From Clostridium estertheticum (GTDB lineage: Bacteria > Bacillota > Clostridia > Clostridiales > Clostridiaceae), in assembly GCF_011065935.2 (NCBI RefSeq), contig NZ_JAAMNH020000001.1:4547001-4611000 (forward strand): DNA of 64,000 nucleotides, given 5' to 3'. The notes under the pieces are model-generated. The model worked only from the letters and a program-made list of their open reading frames with translations. It was not told the origin of the DNA and ran no database searches. The translations under genes were made by a program, and so were the position numbers. This document shows, piece after piece, positions 1-8,038 of this stretch. Positions within the stretch are counted from its first letter, which is position 1; each line of letters starts with the position of its first letter.

Positions 1-181
1 TAATTATTTAAAAGGTTATTTTTTATTTTAATAACGTATTTCAGGAAATCCATTAGAATTTCAACCATAGAGGATTTTGAAACTAAATTGCACAAAGCCA
101 TAGAAAATATATAAAATGCAAAAAGTTTATTATAACCCTGTGCAAGCGGTGAAGGTATCTAGCAGGCAAAAATTATCTCTA

Positions 182-205
182 GTGCCACCCACGTGGCAAG
201 TGGCA
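182..205. repeat. CCACGTGG-type repeat, left copy
   Basis: A 24-base sequence containing GTGCCACCCACGTGGC recurs exactly at 4248-4271, on the other side of the exporter operon. An inverted, slightly diverged copy lies at 4283-4306. The core CCACGTGG is itself palindromic. This looks like a small interspersed palindromic repeat. No open reading frame runs through it. Confidence 0.75.
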
Positions 206-235
206 TGTTTAAAGTTAAGGAAGCCCCTATAATAC

Positions 236-421
236 ATGAATGTATTGATAAGACCAGAAGATTGGGTAGAGCTTTTAGTTCCTGGTTGCGAATCAGAATG
301 GATTAGCGAGATGAAAACAGACGTAAGGAGGGAAATACTTATGGGATCTCCACTTTATAATGAATGGATGGAAGTTTATATTCCACGAAAGGTATTAAAA
401 AATCCCTATATTTATTTATAG
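236..421 (+). CDS. small hypothetical protein (61 aa), doubtful
   Basis: This is an open frame with an ATG start directly after an in-frame stop, no convincing ribosome binding site, and a stop inside a strong hairpin terminator. The product is acidic and Trp/Glu-rich near the middle and has no signal peptide or membrane segment. I do not recognise it. No gene overlaps it on the other strand, so it is not a shadow. It could be a real small gene, the 3' remnant of a decayed gene, or chance. The terminator at its stop favours a transcribed unit here, but that terminator may instead serve the convergent exporter operon. Confidence 0.3.
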   Translation: MNVLIRPEDWVELLVPGCESEWISEMKTDVRREILMGSPLYNEWMEVYIPRKVLKNPYIYL

Positions 422-432
422 GGATTTTTTGA
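398..432. terminator. bidirectional rho-independent terminator
   Basis: The stem AATCCCTATA / TATAGGGATT has an AT loop, an A-run on the left and a T-run on the right. It lies between the small plus-strand frame and the convergent exporter operon and can act in both directions. Confidence 0.8.
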
Positions 433-440
433 TTTACATT

Positions 441-2471
441 TTATTTCCCTTCCATATACTGTAGCTTATATAAATTGCTATACAATCCTTGTTTTTCAAC
501 TAACTCCTCATGATTTCCTATTTCTCGTATCCTACCTTTATGCAGCACTATTATCTTGTCTGCATTTTTAATAGTAGATAATCTATGCGCCACAATAATT
601 GTAGTACGATTTATTGTAAGCTTATTTAATGCATCTTGAATTAAGCTTTCAGTTTCTGTATCTATATTAGAAGTAGCTTCATCTAATACTAGTATTGGTG
701 GATCAAAAGCTATTGCTCTTGCAAAGGCTATTAACTGCCTTTGACCTTGTGAAAAAGTTGAACCTCTTTCATTAACAGGGGCAGAATATTTCTCGGGCAA
801 TTTTTCAATAAACTTATCAGCATTCACATATCTACAGGCTTTTATTATATCCTCATCAGATATATTTTTATTATTTAGACGTACATTACCTTTTATGTCC
901 CCTGCAAAGAGAAATACGTCCTGAAGTACTGTAGCTATGTTTTCCCGTAGCTTTTCTTTTCTCATATGCTTGATATTCTGTCCATCCACCAATATCTCAC
1001 CCTTTTGAATGTCATATAATCTGGTTATAAGGTTTATAATGGAGGTTTTTCCCGCACCTGTAGCTCCAACAAAGGCTATTTTCTCACCAATTTGTATGTT
1101 GAAACTAACATCTTTTAAAACCCAATCTTCATCTTTATATGCAAACCAAACATTTTTAAACTCTATATTTCCCTTAAGTCTATCCACTTCCACTGGATTT
1201 TTAATATTATTAATTTTTTCCTGATTATCCATAAGCATAAAAATTCTTTCTGAGGATGCCATGGAGGATTGGAGTATATCGTACTTTTCTGTAAGGTCAA
1301 ATATAGGCTGGAAAAACTGCATTAAATAACTAATGAAAACAAATAACACCCCTAGTTTTATATTTCCATCAATTGCCCTTATTCCACCAAACCATAAAAG
1401 TACTGCCAAGGTTAAGGAGGAAAACAAATCCATGGTAGGCCTAAAGATTGCAAATACTTTTATTTGACCCATGGTGGCTTCTTTATAAGATTTATTTACC
1501 TCTGCAAATTCCTTATATTTTTTCTCTTCTTTGCCAAAGACCTGAACGGTTTTCATACCAGATATATTTTCTGATATAGAGGAATTTATCCTTGCAAGTC
1601 TAGCTCTTACTTTTCTATAAGCTTCCCTATCATATTTCTTGAACAGATAAGCCGTGAAAATTACAAAGGGTAGTGACCCTACAGTAATTAGTGCCAATTT
1701 AACATCTAGTATGAACATAGCTATAATTATTCCCACTAGCATGAACAAATCCTTAAATAAATTAACAAGTACTGCTGTATACATTTCATTTAGCGTTTCC
1801 ACATCGTTTGTTACCCTAGTCACAAGGCGCCCCACAGGGTTTTTATCAAAGAATGATAGTGACAAGCCCTCTACCTGTTTAAATACTGCCTCCCTAATGC
1901 TAAACACAATCTTTTGCCCTGTATATTGCAATATGTATGTCTGAATATAATTAAGTATAAAAATCAGAATAGCTATTATAACAATATATACTGCAGTTTT
2001 TATAACTTCCTGTGCATCGGTTTTTCTTAGTATTTTCAAATCCGCAGGCTTTATAATATCTGCCTTATAGGAAGCGCCTCCTTGCGTAAACCTATCAACT
2101 TTTATACTAAATTCAGTGTTTTCTTGTACTTTTGCATGGATTATATAGTAACTGTTATTATGATATACCATAGAGCAGGGTTCACCAACTCTATGATATC
2201 CTTGAACTACATACTTATCGCCTAGAGGGATACTATTCTCTAGAGGCTTTGCTACAATGGTGTACTCTTTATTGTAGCCCATTAGATTATTATCTATAGC
2301 ATTCTTTATGAGGTATGGACGAGCTAAATCCATAGCTGTTACTATTAACATTATAAATATTACAAGGATTATGTACCACTTGTATGGTTTTGCAAATTTT
2401 AGAAGTCTCCTCATAAGCTTTGAGTCATATTCTTTAGTTATATTCTCTTCCTCATTATTATAATTTTCCAT
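441..2471 (-). CDS. bmrD: heterodimeric multidrug ABC exporter, BmrD-like subunit
   Basis: A 676-residue half-transporter with an N-terminal six-helix membrane domain and a C-terminal ATPase. Visible motifs are Walker A GATGAGKTS, Walker B VLDEATSNID with the catalytic Glu, and the H-loop VAHRLST. The signature is FSQGQRQ, which departs from LSGGQ. About 100 extra residues sit between the first two membrane helices, as in BmrD of Bacillus subtilis (about 673 aa), where they form an extracellular domain. The gene overlaps the upstream bmrC-like gene by 14 bases, so the two are translationally coupled. Family knowledge: such pairs export drugs at the cost of ATP, with one degenerate and one consensus site. 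Here the consensus Walker B is in this subunit. The substrate is not known. Confidence 0.88.
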   Translation of the reverse strand: MENYNNEEENITKEYDSKLMRRLLKFAKPYKWYIILVIFIMLIVTAMDLARPYLIKNAIDNNLMGYNKEYTIVAKPLENSIPLGDKYVVQGYHRVGEPCSMVYHNNSYYIIHAKVQENTEFSIKVDRFTQGGASYKADIIKPADLKILRKTDAQEVIKTAVYIVIIAILIFILNYIQTYILQYTGQKIVFSIREAVFKQVEGLSLSFFDKNPVGRLVTRVTNDVETLNEMYTAVLVNLFKDLFMLVGIIIAMFILDVKLALITVGSLPFVIFTAYLFKKYDREAYRKVRARLARINSSISENISGMKTVQVFGKEEKKYKEFAEVNKSYKEATMGQIKVFAIFRPTMDLFSSLTLAVLLWFGGIRAIDGNIKLGVLFVFISYLMQFFQPIFDLTEKYDILQSSMASSERIFMLMDNQEKINNIKNPVEVDRLKGNIEFKNVWFAYKDEDWVLKDVSFNIQIGEKIAFVGATGAGKTSIINLITRLYDIQKGEILVDGQNIKHMRKEKLRENIATVLQDVFLFAGDIKGNVRLNNKNISDEDIIKACRYVNADKFIEKLPEKYSAPVNERGSTFSQGQRQLIAFARAIAFDPPILVLDEATSNIDTETESLIQDALNKLTINRTTIIVAHRLSTIKNADKIIVLHKGRIREIGNHEELVEKQGLYSNLYKLQYMEGK

Positions 2472-4227
2472 TAGCTGCCACCTCCTCCTCAGACTGGATT
2501 CGCTCCTCTATAAGTTGCTTTTCATAAATGTCTTTGTATATGCCAACTTCATTTATAAGCTCCGCGTGGGTTCCTCTTTGAATGATTTCTCCCTCTTCTA
2601 GCACAATTATTGCATCTGCATCTTTTACGGCAGAAATTCTGTGAGATATTATAATAGAGGTTTTTTCCTTCATTATTCTTTTTAGGTTTTGAAGAATTTT
2701 AACTTCTGTTTTAGCATCTACTGCAGATAAGCAATCATCCAAAATCAGTATGTCTGGATTTTTAATAAGAGCCCTTGCTATAGAGGTTCTTTGCTTTTGT
2801 CCACCGGATAGTGTTACTCCTCTTTCTCCAACAATGGTTTCAAAGCCCATTGGGAAATCCATTATATTATCATAAATGTCTGCGTCTTTAGTGCTTTGAA
2901 TTACTTTATCCATGTCTAGCTCTTCAAAGGCTAAATTTATATTCTCTGATATTATATTAGAGAATAAGAAGGAATCTTGAGATACAAAACCTATATTTTC
3001 TCTTAATGTATTTAATGGAATCCTATTTATATCTTCATTATTTATAAAAATTTTACCGTCTTCTACGTTATAAAGCCTTAAGAGCAATTCAACCAAGGTA
3101 GTTTTACTACTGCCTGTGCGTCCTACTATACCTAATGTTTGTCCTGACTTTACAGTTAAACTAATATCAGATAAGGCTGGTTTTTCCATAGTTTTATACT
3201 TAAAGCTCAAGTCTTTAATAACAATATCGCCTTTAAGTGTTGCGGAAGCATTAGTATTCACATCAAAAATTTCAGGTTTTTCTTTTAGAATTTTCTCTAT
3301 TCGCTCTAGTGACGCAAACCCTCTCTGAATAAGATTAATTACCCAACCTATAGCCATCATTGGCCAAATTAGATTGGCAAGATACATATTAAAGGCTATG
3401 AAATCCCCCAGAGATATGTTTCCGTAAATTACATATACTCCACCTAAGGCTACTAATAGTACTAGCCCCAGGGACGCAATAAATTCAATAAGTGGTGAGA
3501 ACAATCCCCATATTCTAATAAGGGACATATTAGCTTTAAAATTATTGGTGTTTTCTACATCAAACTTCTGAAACTCACTTTCCTCTTGCACAAAGGATTT
3601 AATAATTCTTATGCCAGAGAAATTTTCTTGAACCATATCCGTAAGCTTTGAGAAGGCTTCTTGAACCTTAGTAAATTTTCTGTGCATTATCTTACCAAAT
3701 TTAAGTGATACTATGCTTACAAAAGGAAGTGGCAAAAGTGACAATAGCGTAAGCCGTACATTTATGCTAAGCATAATAACAATAGTTGCTATAGTTAGAA
3801 CTACGGCATCTATAATCATAATTACGCCCTGTCCTAGAGCCATCCTCACCGCATTAAGGTCATTTGTGGCTAGCGCCATAAGATCTCCTGTTTTATTTTC
3901 ATCATAAAAGTTAGTAGACAAACTTTGTAGATGGGTGAAAAATTTGTTTCTTATATCGTATTCCACGAATCTTGAACTACCCACAATGAAAATTCTCCAC
4001 ACGTATCTACCTATTGCCATAAGCGCTGCAACCATTACTATGAACAATATGTATTTTAATAGTAAACCTTTACTTGCTGTACCCTTAGAAATATTGTCTG
4101 TTATAAATCCTATTAATTTTGGCGGTATTAGTTGACATATATCAACTATTATTAGAAATACAATTCCAAACAAATACCTTTTTCTATAATCGTAGGTGTA
4201 TTTAAAAAGTTCTCTGATTTTTTTCAT
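2458..4227 (-). CDS. bmrC: heterodimeric multidrug ABC exporter, BmrC-like subunit
   Basis: A 589-residue half-transporter, close to BmrC/YheI length. It has a membrane domain (about residues 1-310) and an ATPase domain. Walker A is GRTGSSKTT, the signature is the canonical LSGGQKQR, and Walker B ends LDD instead of LDE, so the catalytic Glu is replaced by Asp. Together with the FSQGQ signature of the partner this builds one degenerate ATP site, typical of BmrCD-like heterodimers. The start at 4227 follows a GGGGGAAAG binding site. A longer frame from 4287 would begin inside the CCACGTGG hairpin and is rejected. The PadR regulator upstream (4636-5091) is a plausible controller, since PadR proteins often regulate drug exporters, but no operator was found here. 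Confidence 0.88.
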   Translation of the reverse strand: MKKIRELFKYTYDYRKRYLFGIVFLIIVDICQLIPPKLIGFITDNISKGTASKGLLLKYILFIVMVAALMAIGRYVWRIFIVGSSRFVEYDIRNKFFTHLQSLSTNFYDENKTGDLMALATNDLNAVRMALGQGVIMIIDAVVLTIATIVIMLSINVRLTLLSLLPLPFVSIVSLKFGKIMHRKFTKVQEAFSKLTDMVQENFSGIRIIKSFVQEESEFQKFDVENTNNFKANMSLIRIWGLFSPLIEFIASLGLVLLVALGGVYVIYGNISLGDFIAFNMYLANLIWPMMAIGWVINLIQRGFASLERIEKILKEKPEIFDVNTNASATLKGDIVIKDLSFKYKTMEKPALSDISLTVKSGQTLGIVGRTGSSKTTLVELLLRLYNVEDGKIFINNEDINRIPLNTLRENIGFVSQDSFLFSNIISENINLAFEELDMDKVIQSTKDADIYDNIMDFPMGFETIVGERGVTLSGGQKQRTSIARALIKNPDILILDDCLSAVDAKTEVKILQNLKRIMKEKTSIIISHRISAVKDADAIIVLEEGEIIQRGTHAELINEVGIYKDIYEKQLIEERIQSEEEVAANGKL

Positions 4228-4247
4228 GCTTTCCCCCTTTTGGTCTG

Positions 4248-4306
4248 GTGCCACCCACGTGGCAAGTGGCAAGTTTACACTTGCCATTTTCCACGTGGGT
4301 GGCAGC
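4248..4306. repeat. CCACGTGG repeat forming a long hairpin before bmrC
   Basis: Two inverted copies of the repeat face each other. The outer stem TGCCACCCACGTGG / CCACGTGGGTGGCA has 14 pairs. After a symmetric 4-base internal loop, an inner stem TGGCAAGT / ACTTGCCA has 8 pairs and a 4-base loop. The structure starts about 12 bases upstream of the bmrC ribosome binding site and would lie in the 5' leader of the exporter mRNA. Confidence 0.8.
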
Positions 4307-4315
4307 GATGGCTTT

Positions 4316-4549
4316 TTACTTTTGTCGCCTCATCGGCTGCGATGACATTATGTTTAGACACTCTAATGAAATTTCATATGTAATATCTTCTATATTTATC
4401 TTTAAATTCCTTCTTATTTTGTAAATATTAGTATAGTTTAAACCACATCTATAGAATAACTTAGGGCATAGTTCTAGACCTACTGATTCTCTAATTATGT
4501 GAGAATTTAATAGTAAAATTGTAATTGATGTTGGGAACAGAGGACAGAT
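4316..4549 (-). other. open frame without start, possible gene remnant
   Basis: The 4228-4635 gap holds a 77-codon open stretch on the minus strand with no ATG near its upstream end. Its translation includes RESVGLELCPKLF and ends in the repeat-associated sequence near 4316. I do not recognise it. It may be the tail of a decayed gene or chance. Apart from this, the gap holds the CCACGTGG hairpin and the padR terminator. Confidence 0.2.
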
Positions 4550-4586
4550 TTACAAATAATACTTTCACCACCAACACTGAACGTAC

Positions 4587-4622
4587 AAAAGGAGCCGCAA
4601 GTGAATTCACCTGCAGCTCTTT
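4587..4622 (-). terminator. terminator of degV-padR
   Basis: On the minus strand, GAGCTGCAGGTG and CACTTGCGGCTC pair around AATT, followed by CTTTTG. The hairpin lies 14 bases past the padR stop codon. Confidence 0.7.
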
Positions 4623-4635
4623 ATTTTATAATATG

Positions 4636-5091
4636 TTATTTATATAAATCACTATAAATTATCTTAAATACTTCTAAAGCTTCTTCAATTTTATCTTGCA
4701 ATAAGTATTTTTTATTTTCTAGTTGCCTTATGCCTTCGGTGGTGATTTTATAGATTTTCTGTGCTTTCTTAGAACTACTCCATTCACCAACCACTAATTT
4801 TTCCTTTTCTAATCTTTTTAAAAGAGGGTATATTCCGCCTGTACTAGGAACCCAAAGACCATTTGTTCTCTCTCCAATTTTATGAGATATATCATTTCCA
4901 TTAGTTTCGCCTAAACTTAGAATAAATAACACGTACAGTGGTAGTAATCCTTTTGTGAATACTTGCCCTACCGCTTCTTTTTCCTTTTGGACCTTTCGAA
5001 GTTCTAAAAGTTTTTTCTTATATTCTTCATAAAGCCTTTTTTCTTCAGACCTAATGTTTATCTCACTTTCTTTAATCTCTATATCAGCCAT
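4636..5091 (-). CDS. PadR-family transcriptional regulator
   Basis: A 151-residue protein with a charged N-terminal extension (about residues 1-45). A winged-helix PadR domain follows, with a DISHKIGERTNGLW segment, the PSTGGIYPLLKRLEKEKLV recognition region and the KIYKITTEG wing. Unlike typical PadR proteins, much of the C-terminal coiled arm is short. It starts 6 bases after degV and is co-transcribed with it. The operon promoter is overlapped by an ATGT/ACAT palindrome (5998-6017) of the kind PadR proteins bind, which suggests autoregulation. The bmrCD exporter lies next downstream beyond a terminator and could be a second target. Confidence 0.85.
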   Translation of the reverse strand: MADIEIKESEINIRSEEKRLYEEYKKKLLELRKVQKEKEAVGQVFTKGLLPLYVLFILSLGETNGNDISHKIGERTNGLWVPSTGGIYPLLKRLEKEKLVVGEWSSSKKAQKIYKITTEGIRQLENKKYLLQDKIEEALEVFKIIYSDLYK

Positions 5092-5097
5092 CTATAT

Positions 5098-5946
5098 TTA
5101 AGGTTCCTCTATACAAACCATTCCTACTAAACCTGGTCCACTATGAACTCCTGATACAGGGCTGATATATCCACCAAATTCTATAGAAATAACGTTTGGA
5201 TGAGGACGTATACTCTCCATTACTTTTTTAGCCTCTTCTTCTGCATGGCCGTGAAGCATATAAACTTTACACTTCTTTTTATCCAAAATATTGTTTGTAA
5301 GTTCTACAAGTTTATTAAGGGATTGCTTTCTACCCCTTACCTTTTCACTGGTAATATACTTACCGTCAGTATCTACAGTGATAATAGGCTTAATGTTTAA
5401 AAGCTCTGCTATAGTGCCTGAAACCTTGCCTATTCTTCCACCTCTTTTTAAGTACTCTAAAGTACCTACTACAAAATATAGATGGATTCTCTTTTTAATA
5501 GATGGAATAGCTTCAACAACTTCTTCAAAGCTCTTTCCTTCTTCTATGAGTCTTCCACATTCAGTTACTATTAATCCTTCGCCAAGGGCTATGGATTGTG
5601 AATCACATAAGTGAGTAATAATACTTGGATGATTTTCACTTGTAAGTTTTATAGCATTAAATATACCTGATAGCCCAGTGGATAGCGTTATTGCTATAGC
5701 ATGAGTATATCCCTGTTCTTCTAATTTTAAAAACAGCTCCTCCATATCCTTCATTGATGGTAATGAGGATGTAGGTACTTCGGTCTCCATATTTTTATAA
5801 ACTTCTTGTGGAGTAATATCCACATTGTCTAAATATTCTCTATCAGAATAGATAATCCTAAAGGGTAATACATTAACATTATATTTCTCTATGAATTCTC
5901 TACTTAAATCGCTTGTAGTGTCTGTAATCAGTGCTATTTTGTTCAA
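5098..5946 (-). CDS. DegV-family fatty-acid-binding protein
   Basis: 282 residues with the DegV hallmarks: the N-terminal TDTTSDL, the PTSSLPS segment and TLSTGLSGI, which line the bound fatty acid in solved family members. In Firmicutes such proteins (FakB) hand fatty acids to the kinase FakA; no fakA is visible here, so the partner is unknown. The start is TTG, chosen because an AGGAGGAG site lies 5-6 bases upstream. It is the first gene of the degV-padR operon. Confidence 0.88.
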   Translation of the reverse strand: MNKIALITDTTSDLSREFIEKYNVNVLPFRIIYSDREYLDNVDITPQEVYKNMETEVPTSSLPSMKDMEELFLKLEEQGYTHAIAITLSTGLSGIFNAIKLTSENHPSIITHLCDSQSIALGEGLIVTECGRLIEEGKSFEEVVEAIPSIKKRIHLYFVVGTLEYLKRGGRIGKVSGTIAELLNIKPIITVDTDGKYITSEKVRGRKQSLNKLVELTNNILDKKKCKVYMLHGHAEEEAKKVMESIRPHPNVISIEFGGYISPVSGVHSGPGLVGMVCIEEP

Positions 5947-5977
5947 TTTAACTCCTCCTTTATTGCATTATATTGCC

Positions 5978-6017
5978 ATTATATCACTATAGATTATATG
6001 TATCAATAGTGATACAT
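5978..6017 (-). promoter_or_regulatory. degV-padR promoter with PadR-type operator
   Basis: Read on the minus strand, TTGATA (6001-6006) and TATAAT (5978-5983) are separated by exactly 17 bases, a near-consensus housekeeping promoter. The perfect inverted repeat ATGTATCA-ATAG-TGATACAT at 5998-6017 overlaps the -35 box. Its ATGT/ACAT ends match the known style of PadR operators, so steric autorepression is the likely logic. A wider inverted repeat TATCACTAT / ATAGTGATA also spans the spacer. Confidence 0.75.
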
Positions 6018-6050
6018 GCGAAAAGTAATTTTATTATGTGGGGGTGGGGT

Positions 6051-6210
6051 GGGGACAGTTAAGAATTAATTTAACTCTGTGTGCTTGGGGACAGGAAAAT
6101 TTAAATTACACAATTTGCGGGGACAGTTAACAACTAATTTAACTAAGTATACAAATTTTGGGACGCTTAAAATTAATTCAACTGGATACGAAAATTGGGT
6201 GAGACAGTTA
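6051..6210. repeat. REP cluster 1 (GGGGACAGTTAAC units)
   Basis: Four to five degraded head-to-tail units with GGGGACAGTTAA cores and TTAATTTAACT tails. They start at 6051, about 6097, 6119, 6160 and 6200. Only the third unit is close to consensus. Confidence 0.75.
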
Positions 6211-6229
6211 AATCAACAAATAGCACATA

Positions 6230-6274
6230 AAAATAACCCACTTTAGCTGCTATAACGCTAAAGTGGGTTATTTA
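6230..6274 (-). terminator. terminator after DUF1450 gene
   Basis: A perfect 16-pair stem (AAATAACCCACTTTAG and its complement) with an 11-base loop ends in TTATTTTTA on the minus strand. It lies 10 bases past the stop codon. Confidence 0.9.
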
Positions 6275-6283
6275 AGGAAAATT

Positions 6284-6502
6284 CTATTCTAACTCCATGT
6301 ACTCGCCTATAATATCTAATAGATTTTCGCAATCTTCTGCCTCAACTAATTTCCCATTTATTCTGGCAATTAGAGTATTTCCACATTTATCGCAGGCACC
6401 TATACATTTATTTGTGGTAACTGTACATTCTGGGTACTCATTTCTAACAGCTTCGACAACTTCTTCTATTCCTTCATTATTCTCACAAAAACTAATCTTC
6501 AT
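6284..6502 (-). CDS. DUF1450 (YuzB-like) small protein
   Basis: 72 residues. An N-terminal ISFCENN is followed by a Cys-rich CIGACDKCGNTLIARINGKLVEA core, matching the small DUF1450/YuzB family with its thioredoxin-like, possibly iron-sulfur or metal-binding fold. A GGAGAT site precedes the ATG. It lies about 110 bases after cbiA on the same strand and could be read through from the cobalamin operon. The function is unknown, and a link to corrinoid synthesis is only positional. Confidence 0.75.
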   Translation of the reverse strand: MKISFCENNEGIEEVVEAVRNEYPECTVTTNKCIGACDKCGNTLIARINGKLVEAEDCENLLDIIGEYMELE

Positions 6503-6611
6503 ATGTGCAATCTCCTTCTGTTAACTTTACTAAATCTAAAATATTTTCTACTAATGTATTGTACCAAACATTTTGGATAAAAGGAATATAGTTAATTCTT
6601 TTTCTTTTCAC

Positions 6612-7952
6612 CTATTTAAAAATCTCTTTAAACCATTCTAAATTGCCGAAAAAATGCACATGTCCATAGGCTGCTAAGGTATTTTTCATAACATATCCAC
6701 ATTTCCAATCTTTCAAGCTACCATCATAAACCTGTTTAGAAAGTTTAAAGACTTTTTCTGCCTCGAGCTTAACAATAGATTTATGAAACTCATGACAGTT
6801 TATGCTCATGTTTTTGGATATAATATTATTTTCTACATTTACCTTAATTTCTGCATATCCAAAATTCTGAAGTGTTTTTGTCAAAGCATAATAACCTTCA
6901 AAAAAACCAACTGCATTGTGTGCTGTCTGATCTTCCACTCCTAGTTTTTCTCCCTGAGGTTTTTCACCTAAAGTAAGGTACATTAATCCGCCACATTCCG
7001 CATAACAACGCAGTCCATTGTTGAGAGCTATTTTTATACTATCCAGCATAGATGTATTTTGGGATAACTCCCCTATAAATACCTCTGGGTAACCTCCACC
7101 GATATAAAGAAAATCAATATTACCTGGCAACTCCTTATCCTCAATGGGACTAAAGTATATAACTTCTCCCAATTCCTCTAGAAGCTCCAAATTTTCCTTA
7201 TAATAAAAACTAAAGGCTTTGTCATAGGCCACAGCTATTTTTTTCCCCTTATTCTCCACATGAAAATTATCTACATACTTTTCACTTTCCTTAAATCCAT
7301 CTAATAACAAATCCATGTCTAAATGCTTTTCTAATAACTGGGCACATATTTCAATTTTTCCTTCTAAATCCTCTACTTCACTGCTTTGAATTAGCCCTAA
7401 ATGCCTACTTTTCAAATCTAATCTCTCATCTTTAGGGAGATAGCCTAAAACCTCCAAGTTACAGTTTTCTTTAATAGCGGCTTTAAGTAAATTATAATAA
7501 CCTTCTGTAATATTATTTAGAATTATACCCTTTATATTAGCATCTCTGAAATTCACTATTCCATTTATTTCTGCACAGAGAGTTGCTACCTGAGCCTTTG
7601 GCGACAACACAAGTATAATAGGTAAGTCTAAAACCTTTGATAAATCATAAGTAGAATATGACGTATCTGTACCTTTGCCATCATATAAGCCCATAACACC
7701 TTCAACTACTCCTAAGTCTCCCTCGCCTCTAGAAAAACTAGCCTTAACTCCATTTTCACCCATAAGATATAAATCTAAATTTCTTGAATCACTACCGGTT
7801 ATTTTTGTATGAAAAGCTGGGTCTATATAATCAGGTCCCACTTTATACCCTTGTACCTTAAATCCTCTATTTTTTAGTGCTTTCATAATTCCTAGTGTTA
7901 CTGTGGTTTTACCACCGCCACTGCAATTCGAAGCTATAACTATACTCTTCAT
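6612..7952 (-). CDS. cbiA: cobyrinate a,c-diamide synthase CbiA
   Basis: An ATP- and glutamine-dependent enzyme that amidates the a and c side chains of the corrin ring in the anaerobic B12 route. The N-terminal synthetase domain shows the P-loop-like SNCSGGGKTTVTLGI (residues 7-21) and KVGPDYIDPAFH. The C-terminal class I glutamine amidotransferase-like domain has YAECGGLMYL with the nucleophile Cys and a late HEFHKS. Length (446 aa) is normal. I chose the ATG at 7952. A GTG four codons earlier is too close to its AAGGA site. It lies downstream of cobD, about 85 bases away with a REP cluster between, under the cobalamin riboswitch at 9318-9460. Confidence 0.93.
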   Translation of the reverse strand: MKSIVIASNCSGGGKTTVTLGIMKALKNRGFKVQGYKVGPDYIDPAFHTKITGSDSRNLDLYLMGENGVKASFSRGEGDLGVVEGVMGLYDGKGTDTSYSTYDLSKVLDLPIILVLSPKAQVATLCAEINGIVNFRDANIKGIILNNITEGYYNLLKAAIKENCNLEVLGYLPKDERLDLKSRHLGLIQSSEVEDLEGKIEICAQLLEKHLDMDLLLDGFKESEKYVDNFHVENKGKKIAVAYDKAFSFYYKENLELLEELGEVIYFSPIEDKELPGNIDFLYIGGGYPEVFIGELSQNTSMLDSIKIALNNGLRCYAECGGLMYLTLGEKPQGEKLGVEDQTAHNAVGFFEGYYALTKTLQNFGYAEIKVNVENNIISKNMSINCHEFHKSIVKLEAEKVFKLSKQVYDGSLKDWKCGYVMKNTLAAYGHVHFFGNLEWFKEIFK

Positions 7953-7980
7953 TTTACTACCCACATCCTTTTTCGATAAA

Positions 7981-8034
7981 GTTCAAATAGTTGTTAACTG
8001 TCCCCAATGTTTTTTAATTATTACCTGTCCCCAC
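7981..8034. repeat. REP cluster 2
   Basis: Two units in TTGTTAACTGTCCCC orientation, the second degraded to TTACCTGTCCCC. They fill the space between the cobD stop codon and the cbiA ribosome binding site. Confidence 0.75.
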
Positions 8035-8038
8035 CTAA

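Noticed and set aside
4228..4287. N-terminal extension of the BmrC-like protein from an ATG at 4287
   Set aside because: It lies in the CCACGTGG repeat hairpin, has no ribosome binding site, and the start at 4227 has a strong one and matches the family length.
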